Assembly (NCBI GenBank): GCA_026169815.1
Contig: JAPFDT010000002.1
Coordinates: 102,596 to 166,595, forward strand
Length of the DNA stretch: 64,000 nucleotides
Direction of reading: 5' to 3'
Source: Pseudogracilibacillus sp.
GTDB taxonomy: Bacteria > Bacillota > Bacilli > Bacillales > Amphibacillaceae
Part shown: positions 28,153 through 36,652 of the stretch, piece after piece
How the letters are laid out: each line of letters starts with the position of its first letter
How positions within the stretch are numbered: the first letter of the stretch is position 1
Notes under the pieces: generated by a model
Seen by the model: the letters and a program-made list of their open reading frames with translations, nothing else
Databases searched by the model: none
What the model was told of the DNA's origin: nothing
Program-made: the position numbers and the translations under genes

Positions 28153-28231
28153 ATTATATAACAGTTTCTTGTAAATGAACAATATTATATTTGCATAACT
28201 ACTATTCCATTTAGTTATAACAGTGTATAAT
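28153..28231. promoter_or_regulatory. Divergent promoters of glcB and the LysR gene
   Basis: glcB (minus): -35 TTGTTC at 28182-28177, 18-base spacer, -10 TATAAT at 28158-28153. LysR gene (plus): -10 TATAAT at 28226-28231. Two copies of TATAACAG (28157-28164 and 28216-28223) overlap these promoters, and the second sits in a TTATA-N6-TATAA dyad. Confidence 0.6.
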
Positions 28232-28269
28232 AGAATTAATGAATGATTTATAGGAGAGGAAGAATCGAT

Positions 28270-29148
28270 ATGGATATTCGTCATTTAGAATATTTTACAG
28301 AAGTAGCTAAACATTTAAACTTCACAAAAGCCGCCTCATCACTTCACATTTCTCAACCTTCTTTAAGTAAAACGGTTAAAAACATGGAAGAAGAACTTGG
28401 GGTTCCGCTATTTAATCGTTCTTTTCGTCATTTAGAATTAACAGATGCAGGAAATGCTTTATTACATAATGCTAAAAATGTCCTGCAAGCTTATCAAAAT
28501 TTAAGAAATGAATTAAATGATGTCATGAATTTAAAAAAGGGGGAAATTAGAATTGGCATACCTCCTATTATAGGAGCTGCTTTTTGTTCTTCATTAATTA
28601 GTCATTATAAAGAATTGTATCCCTCTATTAATATCGTCTTAACTGAAGTTGGAACGAATACAATTAAAAAAGGGATTCATGATGGTTCCTTAGATGTTGG
28701 TTTTGTTTGTAACAATATTGGAAACATGCAGAAATACGATATGCTCGATTTATTACATGACCCATTAATGCTTATTGTACACAAAGATCATCCGCTACAA
28801 CATCATGATTCTATTACAATCCAAGATATTAAAAATGAACCATTTATTATGTATCGCCAAGATTTTTCTTTGTATGATCGGATTATTGCAACATGCCAAG
28901 CACATAATTTTTATCCGCAAATTGTTTGTGAAAGTTCACAAAAAGACTTCATGATTGAAATGGTTGAAGCAACATTAGGCGTCGCTTTATTACCAAAACA
29001 AATTTGTGAACAAATCTCCAATAAGCATGTCAAAACTATTCCTTTTAAGCAACCAGAAATTTTTTTAGAATTGGGCATGATTTGGAAAAAAGATGCCTAT
29101 TTACCTTATGCTGTTAGAGAGTTTATTGAAGTTGCTAAAGAAACTTAA
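28270..29148 (+). CDS. LysR-family transcriptional regulator (CidR/YwbI-like)
   Basis: 292 residues from the ATG at 28270, which has GGAGAGGA upstream; upstream in-frame starts lack a ribosome site. The N-terminal winged helix is MDIRHLEYFTEVAKHLNFTK then AASSLHISQPSLSKTVKNME, followed by the LysR effector domain (two Rossmann-like lobes, ~90-290). The sequence MDIRHLEYFTEVAKHLNFT is typical of the YwbI/CidR branch, which responds to overflow metabolites such as acetate. The gene is divergent from glcB, so it probably controls the glyoxylate shunt and possibly the exporter and small zinc-ribbon gene that share the CTGTTATA motif. That target set is inference. Confidence 0.85.
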   Translation: MDIRHLEYFTEVAKHLNFTKAASSLHISQPSLSKTVKNMEEELGVPLFNRSFRHLELTDAGNALLHNAKNVLQAYQNLRNELNDVMNLKKGEIRIGIPPIIGAAFCSSLISHYKELYPSINIVLTEVGTNTIKKGIHDGSLDVGFVCNNIGNMQKYDMLDLLHDPLMLIVHKDHPLQHHDSITIQDIKNEPFIMYRQDFSLYDRIIATCQAHNFYPQIVCESSQKDFMIEMVEATLGVALLPKQICEQISNKHVKTIPFKQPEIFLELGMIWKKDAYLPYAVREFIEVAKET

Positions 29149-29311
29149 AGTTACGATTAACCACTGGTAGGCTTAATACTTACACATCTCTTCAATAAAT
29201 CTATATAAATAGTAAATTTCTACTTTTTTGTTTTTTAATTTTTTTATACTAGACTACAACATAGAGTAATCATTTTTCTCTTATGTCTGTAAAGAAAGGA
29301 GTCGCTCTATC

Positions 29312-30001
29312 ATGCATATTAAACTTCTCTCAGAATCTTTAGCTGACTTGTTTCATAGCCAGGGAGAGATTCGACATTATGACAAAGAGATGTACTTGTT
29401 TCATGAGGGAGACGAGATTGAAGGACTTTATTTAATTCTTACAGGAAAAGTTAAAATGAGTAAATTATCAAATAATGGTAGTGAGTTAACGCTTCGTTAT
29501 GTTGAACCAGGGAGTGTAGCAGGAGAATTAGCTCTTTTAAATAATCATGCACATTATGTGTTAAGTGCTAAAATGATTGAATCCGGAGAAATAGCAATGG
29601 TTAGTAAATCAACTATTATTGATGCCATTGAAAAAAATGGCTTACTCGCTTTAGAACTTATCCAAATTATGAATGATCGAGCCCGACGTGATCAAACAAG
29701 ATTTCGTGATCTTGTTTTATTTGGAAAAAAAGGTGCACTTTACTCTACTTTAATTAGGCTATCTAATAGTTATGGTAAAACAATTGGCAATGATATTTTT
29801 ATTAAAATTAAAATGACCGATCAACGGTTGGCCGATTTTTGTGGTACATCACGCGAAAGTATCAATCGCTTAATGAGCCAGTTGAAAAAAGATAACGTTC
29901 TTTCTGCTGATAAAAGTTTCATTACGATTCATGACATTGATTATTTAAAAGAAGCAATTAACTGCGCAGATTGCCCAATCGACTTATGTTCGATTCATTA
30001 A
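29312..30001 (+). CDS. fnr: Oxygen-sensing regulator Fnr (Crp family, C-terminal FeS cluster)
   Basis: 229 residues: cyclic-nucleotide-binding-like fold (~20-110), long dimer helix, and winged helix with DFCGTSRESINRLMSQLKKD (~173-192). The C-terminus carries Cys218-X2-Cys221-X4-Cys226, the same spacing as the C-terminal cluster cysteines of B. subtilis Fnr. Asp133 in RFRDL is probably the fourth, non-cysteine ligand described there. With a [4Fe-4S] cluster the protein activates anaerobic respiration genes. The ribosome site GAAAGGAG precedes the ATG. The respiratory reductase operon on the opposite strand nearby carries a matching operator. Confidence 0.92.
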   Translation: MHIKLLSESLADLFHSQGEIRHYDKEMYLFHEGDEIEGLYLILTGKVKMSKLSNNGSELTLRYVEPGSVAGELALLNNHAHYVLSAKMIESGEIAMVSKSTIIDAIEKNGLLALELIQIMNDRARRDQTRFRDLVLFGKKGALYSTLIRLSNSYGKTIGNDIFIKIKMTDQRLADFCGTSRESINRLMSQLKKDNVLSADKSFITIHDIDYLKEAINCADCPIDLCSIH

Positions 30002-30018
30002 TGATAAAAAAATAGCGG

Positions 30019-30235
30019 GAGAGCGAGATAACGCGGAGGGAGAGCAAGAACCCTAGACGGGAGAGCAAAATCAGCCGTGTGAGAGCAAGAAACACGACCG
30101 GAGAGCAAAGTCAGCCGTGTGAGAGCAAGAAACACGACCGGAGAGCAATGTCAGCCGTGTGAGAGCAAGAAACACGACCGGAGAGCAATGTCAGCCGTGC
30201 GAGAGCAAAACCCTCGGCGGCAGAGCAAGATCGTG
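30019..30235. repeat. 20-21-bp modular array of GAGAGCAA units
   Basis: Eleven modules start GAGAGC (or CAGAGC) at 30019, 30040, 30061, 30081, 30101, 30121, 30141, 30161, 30181, 30201 and 30221. In the central part two module types alternate: GAGAGCAA followed by nnTCAGCCGTGT, and GAGAGCAAGAAACACGACCG. This gives a 40-bp higher-order repeat. No frame is conserved. It occupies the convergent gap between fnr and tatA. Its architecture matches the array at 1120-1462. Confidence 0.95.
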
Positions 30236-30250
30236 CTTTATTTTGACATT

Positions 30251-30298
30251 AAAAAATCTATCTAGTTATTTTCACGACAATAACTAGATAGATTTTTT
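30251..30298. terminator. Bidirectional terminator between fnr and tatA
   Basis: A perfect 20-bp inverted repeat, AAAAAATCTATCTAGTTATT (30251-30270) and its complement (30279-30298), with an 8-base loop. T runs are present on both strands. Confidence 0.95.
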
Positions 30299-30300
30299 AT

Positions 30301-30486
30301 TTATTGTTCTTCTTTCTTAACTTCTTCTTCGTCATCTTCCATTACGCCTTTAGTAGCGTTTTTAAACTCTTTTAACGTGCTACCTGCTGCTTTACCAATT
30401 TCCGGTAATTTATTTGGTCCAAAAATAATTAATGCAAGAACTAAAATTAAAATCATACTAGGAATTCCAATATTTGCTAAACCCAT
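30301..30486 (-). CDS. tatA: Twin-arginine translocase subunit TatA
   Basis: 61 residues: a short N-terminal transmembrane helix, the hinge [20 protein letters not shown] that defines TatA, and an acidic tail. TatA oligomers form the export pore for folded proteins together with TatC, which is not in this window. It is the last gene of the molybdenum reductase operon, whose catalytic subunit has a twin-arginine signal, so a dedicated export role is likely. Confidence 0.95.
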   Translation of the reverse strand: MGLANIGIPSMILILVLALIIFGPNKLPEIGKAAGSTLKEFKNATKGVMEDDEEEVKKEEQ

Positions 30487-30520
30487 TGTGAATCACTCCT
30501 TTTATAATGTAAACAACTTA

Positions 30521-31123
30521 TTATTCAGCCATGATGTCATTCATACTCTGTACATAAAACGGAATAAATATACGAAAGAAATCGTCAGTCGTTTTAGTTA
30601 CAGCGTGATTAGCCATAGCTTGTATATTCTTCTCTAAATAAGTTGTATATATATTTTTTTGTAGCTTTTTTAATTGTTCTACTAATTCCTCATCACCAGT
30701 TTGTGCTGCTTTTACTTCTGCATTAATTGCAGCAGTTATAAAAGCTGTTACACTACCGAAATGATCGGGGAATTCTTCTTGTTCTAATGGATAATAGAAG
30801 CCAAACTTCTCATACTCGCCAATTAGACAAAGAACATCTTGTCGTGCTTGCTCTTGAGCTTCCTGACTTTGGTCATTATAGCTCGATAAATAAGGTGGGA
30901 TAAAATAAGCTCCTGGAATCTTGAAATGGTTGTCATACCATAGTGATGTTTCTTCACGATCATAATGGTCGTGAAAAGGTAATTCTGACTTTAACGTATC
31001 TGGTACTTGTGATAAAATTTCTTCATATTTATCCCAATTACCATACCATATATTTGTTAACAAATCACTTAGTAATAATTTTCCATATGTTTCTTCCTGT
31101 GTAGCTTGATTCATCCACGTCAC
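30521..31123 (-). CDS. TorD/DmsD-family reductase maturation chaperone
   Basis: 200 residues, all helical, of the NarJ/TorD/DmsD type. A conserved HDHYDREETSLWYDNHFKIPGA region corresponds to the family's central proline-aspartate turn, and QKNIYTTYLEKNIQAMANHA lies near the C-terminus. Such chaperones bind the twin-arginine signal of a molybdoenzyme until the cofactor is inserted. The gene follows the catalytic subunit by 57 bases and precedes tatA. Confidence 0.85.
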   Translation of the reverse strand: MTWMNQATQEETYGKLLLSDLLTNIWYGNWDKYEEILSQVPDTLKSELPFHDHYDREETSLWYDNHFKIPGAYFIPPYLSSYNDQSQEAQEQARQDVLCLIGEYEKFGFYYPLEQEEFPDHFGSVTAFITAAINAEVKAAQTGDEELVEQLKKLQKNIYTTYLEKNIQAMANHAVTKTTDDFFRIFIPFYVQSMNDIMAE

Positions 31124-31179
31124 CTCCTTTTGAATCTATCATAATTGTTCTAGACATAATATACAAATAGTTTCATCTC

Positions 31180-34100
31180 TTATACTTTTTTAATTTCAAC
31201 GAACATATCTAACTGACCTGGTGCTCCACCAATTTCATCATAGATTGCACCATTATTAAATGAACTATCTAATTCATTTAATTTATTTACTGGATAACCT
31301 TCATCTCTTCCACCTGGATAACCAGACTCTTCTTGCATTGGGTTATTAAATTCAAAATTAGTATGGTTATAAGTCGGTAATTTCGGTGTTTTCTTACCAT
31401 CAATTTCGTTTCGCTCCACTCCATAACCAGTTTGCCCCATGTTATATGCACTTCCGACTACTCCTGGCGCAATACCACCTGTAACATAGACAACCCCTTC
31501 AAGTGTCATATTATCATTGGAAACTTTAACTTTATCACCTGTCTTAATGCCGCGAGTGTTTGCATCTACTTTGTTCATCCAAATGTAGTTGTCTGAACGT
31601 ACTTCACGTAACCAAGCTGCACTAATATTTCGGTATGTTCCAATGTTTCGAGACTTCCAGTTGATAAGTTGTAATGGTTGTTTCGGCTCAATTTTCTTAC
31701 GATTAAACCCTCTTACTTCTTCATAAATTGGAATACCTTCAAAGAATTCACCGTCGTAACTATTTTTACCTCCAGCTACTCCTTCATCATAGAAGTTTGC
31801 TTGCCCACCGAACTCATATTTAATATGTTTATTATTGTTAACATATTCATCACCAGAAGCTTCGAAACGTCCACCCCTGTTTAATACGTACACTACTTTC
31901 TTCCATTCTTCTGGTTTAACAGCTTTCATCCAACGTTCTTCATCGAAAAATTCTCCAAGTGCATTTTGACGTGCTTTCGTGAACACCTCCATCTCACGAG
32001 AATCTGCATCTGGTACAGGTTTTTCATCGTAAGCCATATTTGCAACTCGTTTAATGTAGTAATCTTCTTCACTATGCATGTCGCTACCATCTGGGAATCC
32101 TTTATCACCATAACCTGGTAGATCCATTCGTTTAGCAATTTCAATGACACTATTTTCAAATGAACGAACATCTGGGAATACTCTTGTGATTGGCTGATAG
32201 ACACTTGATAATTTTGTTGTAATAGTTGGGTAAATATTTTCTCTTCCCCAACGCTCTAAATAGACAGTATCTGGTAAAATAAAATCAGCATATTTACTTG
32301 TATCACCAATTTGAACATCAGATGCTACATATAATGGTAATACTTCTGGATCTTTTAATGCCATTTCTTGTATATCACCATTTGGTGCTGATAATACTGG
32401 TGACATTCTATGTGTAATAAGTGCTTTTAAACCATATGGATATTTATCGAGTGCACTTGGTAATACTTCTCCAACAGTTTGTGGACAGAACGGGAACCAA
32501 GGACGTTTGGCTGGATAACCGTCTTCTTCAAACAAACTTGAATCTTCATATGTTGCTTGGTTTCGTCCGATTGGAATCCCCCATGGTGCTTTTCCATTAG
32601 GTACTGTTTCTAAATCATATCTTTCCCCTTCGAACTCATCGTAATTCGCACCTGTTGTAATGTTTCCGCCTTTCCAGTCATAACTTCCGATTAAATGGTT
32701 TAAACTAGCAATTAATCGTTGTGCATAATATCCATTTACGTGCATTGCCGGTCCACGATATGCCATGACAGCTGCGCGCTTTCCATATGACGTAAATCTC
32801 TTAGCAATTTCTTTAATTTGTTTTTCTGGAATCGTTGTAATCTCACTATATTCTTTAAGTGATCTTTCCATTGTACGTTCTTTATATAATTGGAATGACG
32901 ATTTAACTTTAAAATCATCAATCTTCGTATCGACTTCTAAATCTGCATCAGAAGCTTCATCATGCGGAACGGCTTTACCATTTTCCATGACGACAAACTG
33001 TTCCTCTGAACCAATTCCTAAATCACTTGCTCGTAATTTCGGACGACTTGGATCACTTAGATTTACTAAGTGAGTAGCATCACTCCATGTTGGTTCGCCA
33101 TCTTGTTCTGCCGCTTCTCGGTTCGGGTTCGTTAAATATGTTTCATCATACCATTCTCTATCTATGATAACTTGACCAATTGCTAATGCAAGTGCAGCAT
33201 CTGTACCAGGTTTTACTGGTGCCCAAATATCTGCTTTTTCAGCTGTCTTACTAAAACGTGGGTCAATAACTGCCATTTGCATACCATCTTGAATTGCATT
33301 TGTTAACTTCGGAGCTAAAAACGTTGGTCCTTTGTTTGCGACCATTGGGTTTGTACCCCACACTAATAAAAATAACGTATTTTCAATATCAGCATACTGT
33401 CGTTTTTTATTTGTTCCTTCTGAATATGAACGTGTATTTCCGATAACAGAACTAATACCACAAATCCCACCATGGTGATAATAGTTTTTACTCCCTAAAC
33501 TGCTTTGAATGAAACGTTCCATAAAGTCCCTTCGGTCACCAATCATAAATGAAATTTGGTTTACCTTTGGTCCAAAGTCAGGATGTTTTGTATCAATTAA
33601 CACATCTTTATATTTCTTATCAAAATCTTTTTGCGACATGTTATCATTTTTAACTTTTTCCCAATCTTCCATTACTTCTTCTTCCGGAACATAAGCAGCA
33701 AGTTCTTTCAATCCAGGAGTATTTAAATCTTTACTTCCTCCAACGATTTCATCATATGCTTCATCCCATGAAACTACTTTCCACTTACCACTACCACGTT
33801 CTCCTACACGTTTTAATGGTTGCTTTAAGCGGTATGGATCATATGCAGTTTGGATACCTGCTTGCCCTTTCAAGCAAATTCGTCCACCTCTTGCACCTCG
33901 TCCACCAACTTTAACATCACCTGTACCTTTTACTGCGTCATCAATTGGTGTTGCGTAGTCGATATGTCCATCTGGAACCATATTTAATGGACTGTACTGG
34001 TTACCAGCTAATTTACGAATAACTGTTGAATATGGCCCATTTTTGTTACCTTCTGTTACATATGCTTTTATTGTACAAAATGTATTACACTGTTCACATG

Positions 34101-34287
34101 TTGAGAATATAACATTTTCTGCACCGTAATTTTGATAATCTGTTCCTGTTCCGTGTGTTCCGTCATACCACACACCATTTACTACTTGCTTTACTGGTCC
34201 GATGAATGAAGGACCTACAACAGCAACAGCACCAAAAGCTCCAAGTGCCTTTAAAAACTTACGTCTTGACATTGACTTTTCTTCCAT
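31180..34287 (-). CDS. Molybdopterin respiratory reductase catalytic subunit (Tat-exported; SrdA/TtrA-like)
   Basis: 1035 residues: twin-arginine signal SRRKFLKALGAFGAVAVVGP (residues 7-26), a [4Fe-4S] site CEQCNTFC with a later Cys in GRICLKGQAG, and molybdopterin domains. HHGGICGISSVIGNT supplies a Cys as likely Mo ligand. A C-terminal dinucleotide-binding domain follows (LINWKSRNIGTYRN, GDKVKVSND). It belongs to the DMSO-reductase superfamily and exports folded to the outer face. The order FeS, NrfD, catalytic subunit is that of selenate (SrdBCA) and tetrathionate (TtrBCA) reductases. The substrate (selenate, tetrathionate, polysulfide, arsenate or other) cannot be fixed by eye. Confidence 0.88.
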   Translation of the reverse strand: MEEKSMSRRKFLKALGAFGAVAVVGPSFIGPVKQVVNGVWYDGTHGTGTDYQNYGAENVIFSTCEQCNTFCTIKAYVTEGNKNGPYSTVIRKLAGNQYSPLNMVPDGHIDYATPIDDAVKGTGDVKVGGRGARGGRICLKGQAGIQTAYDPYRLKQPLKRVGERGSGKWKVVSWDEAYDEIVGGSKDLNTPGLKELAAYVPEEEVMEDWEKVKNDNMSQKDFDKKYKDVLIDTKHPDFGPKVNQISFMIGDRRDFMERFIQSSLGSKNYYHHGGICGISSVIGNTRSYSEGTNKKRQYADIENTLFLLVWGTNPMVANKGPTFLAPKLTNAIQDGMQMAVIDPRFSKTAEKADIWAPVKPGTDAALALAIGQVIIDREWYDETYLTNPNREAAEQDGEPTWSDATHLVNLSDPSRPKLRASDLGIGSEEQFVVMENGKAVPHDEASDADLEVDTKIDDFKVKSSFQLYKERTMERSLKEYSEITTIPEKQIKEIAKRFTSYGKRAAVMAYRGPAMHVNGYYAQRLIASLNHLIGSYDWKGGNITTGANYDEFEGERYDLETVPNGKAPWGIPIGRNQATYEDSSLFEEDGYPAKRPWFPFCPQTVGEVLPSALDKYPYGLKALITHRMSPVLSAPNGDIQEMALKDPEVLPLYVASDVQIGDTSKYADFILPDTVYLERWGRENIYPTITTKLSSVYQPITRVFPDVRSFENSVIEIAKRMDLPGYGDKGFPDGSDMHSEEDYYIKRVANMAYDEKPVPDADSREMEVFTKARQNALGEFFDEERWMKAVKPEEWKKVVYVLNRGGRFEASGDEYVNNNKHIKYEFGGQANFYDEGVAGGKNSYDGEFFEGIPIYEEVRGFNRKKIEPKQPLQLINWKSRNIGTYRNISAAWLREVRSDNYIWMNKVDANTRGIKTGDKVKVSNDNMTLEGVVYVTGGIAPGVVGSAYNMGQTGYGVERNEIDGKKTPKLPTYNHTNFEFNNPMQEESGYPGGRDEGYPVNKLNELDSSFNNGAIYDEIGGAPGQLDMFVEIKKV

Positions 34288-34289
34288 TG

Positions 34290-35558
34290 TTACTCCTCCT
34301 CCCCTGATGCTTCAGGAGATTCTTCTAAAGGTAACAATTGATCTCCTGCAGTAAACATTAATAATCCAATTCCTGCGATACCTACACTTACCATCCACTC
34401 ACTAAACGTTGGATAATAGTCTCCTGCTGGCATACCTGGAAATACAGGTACAATTTGTGAAGGTACTACTATGTTAAATCTAACTCCAATAATTCCAATT
34501 ACTACGAGGATAGAAGCAAACAAAATCCAATTTACGCTTTGCCCAAGCTTTTTATTGAAAACGATAATGATTGGTACAAGTGCTCCTAATCCCATCTGTA
34601 CTCCCCAGAATGACCAACTGTAGGCACTCCCCATTTGTGTTGCTAAGCTTTGTAAACCGACACTATCAAGTTGATACACTCCTACTAAATATTCGTAAAA
34701 CTGTAATAATAAATCGATAAATAAAAATGCTACCATCATTTTTGCTAATGAAGTGACCATCTGCGTATCAATTGGTGTCTTCGTTGCTTTTGATTTAATG
34801 ATGTAAATACTAATAAGTAATGCTGTACCAGATACCATTGCTGAAACGACGAAGATGATTGGGAAAACCCCTGAGTTCCACATTTCTCTTGCACCAACAA
34901 CAGCAAATAAAGCACCTGTTCCACCGTGTACTCCTAAAATTGCTAATGGAATACCGATAATTCCTAAAATCTTTAACCATTTATGATCACGTTTTTGTGT
35001 TTCTTCTGTTACTTCACTATTTTTAAATGTTAATAAACGAGCTATTTTACCACGAAGTGAGTCTGATGGACGTAGGCGAACAAGATCTGCTCTCATTGCA
35101 ATCCATAATTCCACAACTAGTAAAGTAATGTAGACAACATAGAAATGAATTTCCCAAGCTAACACACTAAGTACGTTCCAGAAAACCATTGCATTTATCG
35201 CACGCTCTGGACGTCCTAAGTCCATTAACACGAAAATAAGTGCTACCATCATACAAACTACTGCGGTAAATAAAGCCATCTTTCCTACTCGTTCATATTG
35301 ATGCATACCGAACACATAAATCAATGATGATAGTAAGAAGGAGCCTGCACTTAATCCAACAAAAAAGATATAAAATGCAATCCATGCTCCCCATGGCGTA
35401 ATTGAAGATAAATTCGTTGTGTCTAAACCTAAGATCAACCTTTCAAGTATAAAATAACCACCAACAGCTGTAATAATTAGTACGAAAGCAAGCCATCCTT
35501 TTAGACCTTTACTCATCTTTGGTCCATTGCCCAACTTGCCTTTTGCATATGTCGACAT
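34290..35558 (-). CDS. NrfD-family membrane quinol-oxidising subunit
   Basis: 422 residues with about nine or ten transmembrane helices and the NrfD/PsrC pattern (ITPWGAWIAFYIFFVGLSAG, then MVFWNVLSVLAWEIHFY). It anchors the FeS and Mo subunits and passes electrons from menaquinol. The stop is 2 bases before the catalytic gene, so they are translationally coupled. It matches the C subunit of TtrBCA/SrdBCA-type complexes. Confidence 0.92.
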   Translation of the reverse strand: MSTYAKGKLGNGPKMSKGLKGWLAFVLIITAVGGYFILERLILGLDTTNLSSITPWGAWIAFYIFFVGLSAGSFLLSSLIYVFGMHQYERVGKMALFTAVVCMMVALIFVLMDLGRPERAINAMVFWNVLSVLAWEIHFYVVYITLLVVELWIAMRADLVRLRPSDSLRGKIARLLTFKNSEVTEETQKRDHKWLKILGIIGIPLAILGVHGGTGALFAVVGAREMWNSGVFPIIFVVSAMVSGTALLISIYIIKSKATKTPIDTQMVTSLAKMMVAFLFIDLLLQFYEYLVGVYQLDSVGLQSLATQMGSAYSWSFWGVQMGLGALVPIIIVFNKKLGQSVNWILFASILVVIGIIGVRFNIVVPSQIVPVFPGMPAGDYYPTFSEWMVSVGIAGIGLLMFTAGDQLLPLEESPEASGEEE

Positions 35559-35572
35559 GTCGAACCAACTCC

Positions 35573-36472
35573 TTATTTTAGATAAATTACATTCGGTCCT
35601 GCACCTAACTCACTCTTCAATCTAAATGCACGTGGACTAGCTGCTAATTTTGATACAGTACTATTTGGGTCATTAATATCTCCAAAGAATCGTGCATCCC
35701 CTATACAAGTTTCAACACAAGCAGGCTCTTCGCCACGTTCTAAACGGTGTAAACAGAAGTTACACTTACGAACAGTTCCTACTGGGTTATTATTACCAAA
35801 TGGTGTACCGTTCTCGTTTCTCGGGCCTCTTTCTTTTCCATACTCTGGACTTGTTGCATCATTAAAGCTCAGCATTTCATCTTCATAACTTTCACCAAAA
35901 TCATATGAACGTGCTCCATATGGGCATGCAATAATACAATAACGACAACCAATACAACGGTCGTTATCGATAGCTACAATACCATTTTCTAATTTGAATG
36001 TTGCCTTTACTGGACATACTTGCACACACGGTGGATGATCACACTGCATGCAAGGCATCGGTAAGTTAACTTTTGCTAAGTTAGGGAACTCACCAATTTC
36101 TTCTTCTAATACGACGTTATAAGAAATTCCTGGCGGTGTACGGTTCTCTGCCTTACAAGCTACTGTACAGGAATCACATCCAATACATTTCTGTAAATCT
36201 ATTACCATTGCCCATTTTACTTTTCCGGGTTCTTCATCTCTCTCAATCTCGTCTTGTGTCATCATATCTCCAAATTCACCAAGTAAATTTTTATGATGAA
36301 TTTTATGGAATTCTTTTATATCTAATTCTCCTGCAATTACACGTCTGGCGTCATCAGCCATTGCAACTCCTAATTGTGTACTGTACGGAGATTGATCGAG
36401 CTCTTTTTTTGCATCTGGCACCATTGCATCCGCAATACTGTTCCAATCTCCTTCTAGCATTTGTTTGAGCAT
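35573..36472 (-). CDS. 4Fe-4S ferredoxin-type electron-transfer subunit
   Basis: 299 residues from the ATG at 36472 (AGGGGTGA upstream; the GTG at 36481 overlaps the ribosome site). Four cysteine clusters are visible: CIGCDSCTVACKAEN, CMQCDHPPCVQVCPV, CIGCRYCIIACPY, and CNFCLHRLERGEEPACVETC, giving four [4Fe-4S] clusters as in DmsB/PsrB. An N-terminal extension of about 85 residues (DAMVPDAKKELD to EIERDEE) precedes the clusters. It has no twin-arginine signal, so it is probably carried out with the catalytic subunit. First gene of the operon behind an Fnr-type promoter. Confidence 0.93.
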   Translation of the reverse strand: MLKQMLEGDWNSIADAMVPDAKKELDQSPYSTQLGVAMADDARRVIAGELDIKEFHKIHHKNLLGEFGDMMTQDEIERDEEPGKVKWAMVIDLQKCIGCDSCTVACKAENRTPPGISYNVVLEEEIGEFPNLAKVNLPMPCMQCDHPPCVQVCPVKATFKLENGIVAIDNDRCIGCRYCIIACPYGARSYDFGESYEDEMLSFNDATSPEYGKERGPRNENGTPFGNNNPVGTVRKCNFCLHRLERGEEPACVETCIGDARFFGDINDPNSTVSKLAASPRAFRLKSELGAGPNVIYLK

Positions 36473-36501
36473 TACAATCACCCCTTTGTTTAATTAACTC
36501 C

Positions 36502-36544
36502 AGTATATAAAATGTAATATTTGAATGATGTAACATTTGTTACA
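36502..36544 (-). promoter_or_regulatory. Fnr-type promoter of the molybdenum reductase operon
   Basis: A perfect 16-bp dyad TGTAACATTTGTTACA at 36529-36544, close to the Bacillus Fnr box TGTGA-N6-TCACA (here TGTAA-N6-TTACA). A -10 TATACT is at 36507-36502 on the minus strand. The dyad centre is about 41.5 bases upstream of the predicted start near 36495, the class II activator position, and no good -35 is present. Confidence 0.75.
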
Positions 36545-36605
36545 CTTGATATAGTTGTCGCTAATCTGTCATAAGTATAAGCGAGTTCTAAAATTACGAT
36601 TAAAT

Positions 36606-36645
36606 AAAAAAAAGAGTAAAGGAATTTAACAATCCCTCTACTCTT
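36606..36645 (-). terminator. Terminator of the amidase operon
   Basis: On the minus strand AAGAGTAGAGG (36645-36635) pairs with CCTTTACTCTT (36622-36612), followed by a run of T down to 36606. Confidence 0.85.
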
Positions 36646-36652
36646 AGTTCCA

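Noticed and set aside
29312..30001. CcpN/Crp-type carbon regulator instead of Fnr
   Set aside because: The C-terminal C-X2-C-X4-C cluster and the matching operator in the reductase promoter favour Fnr.
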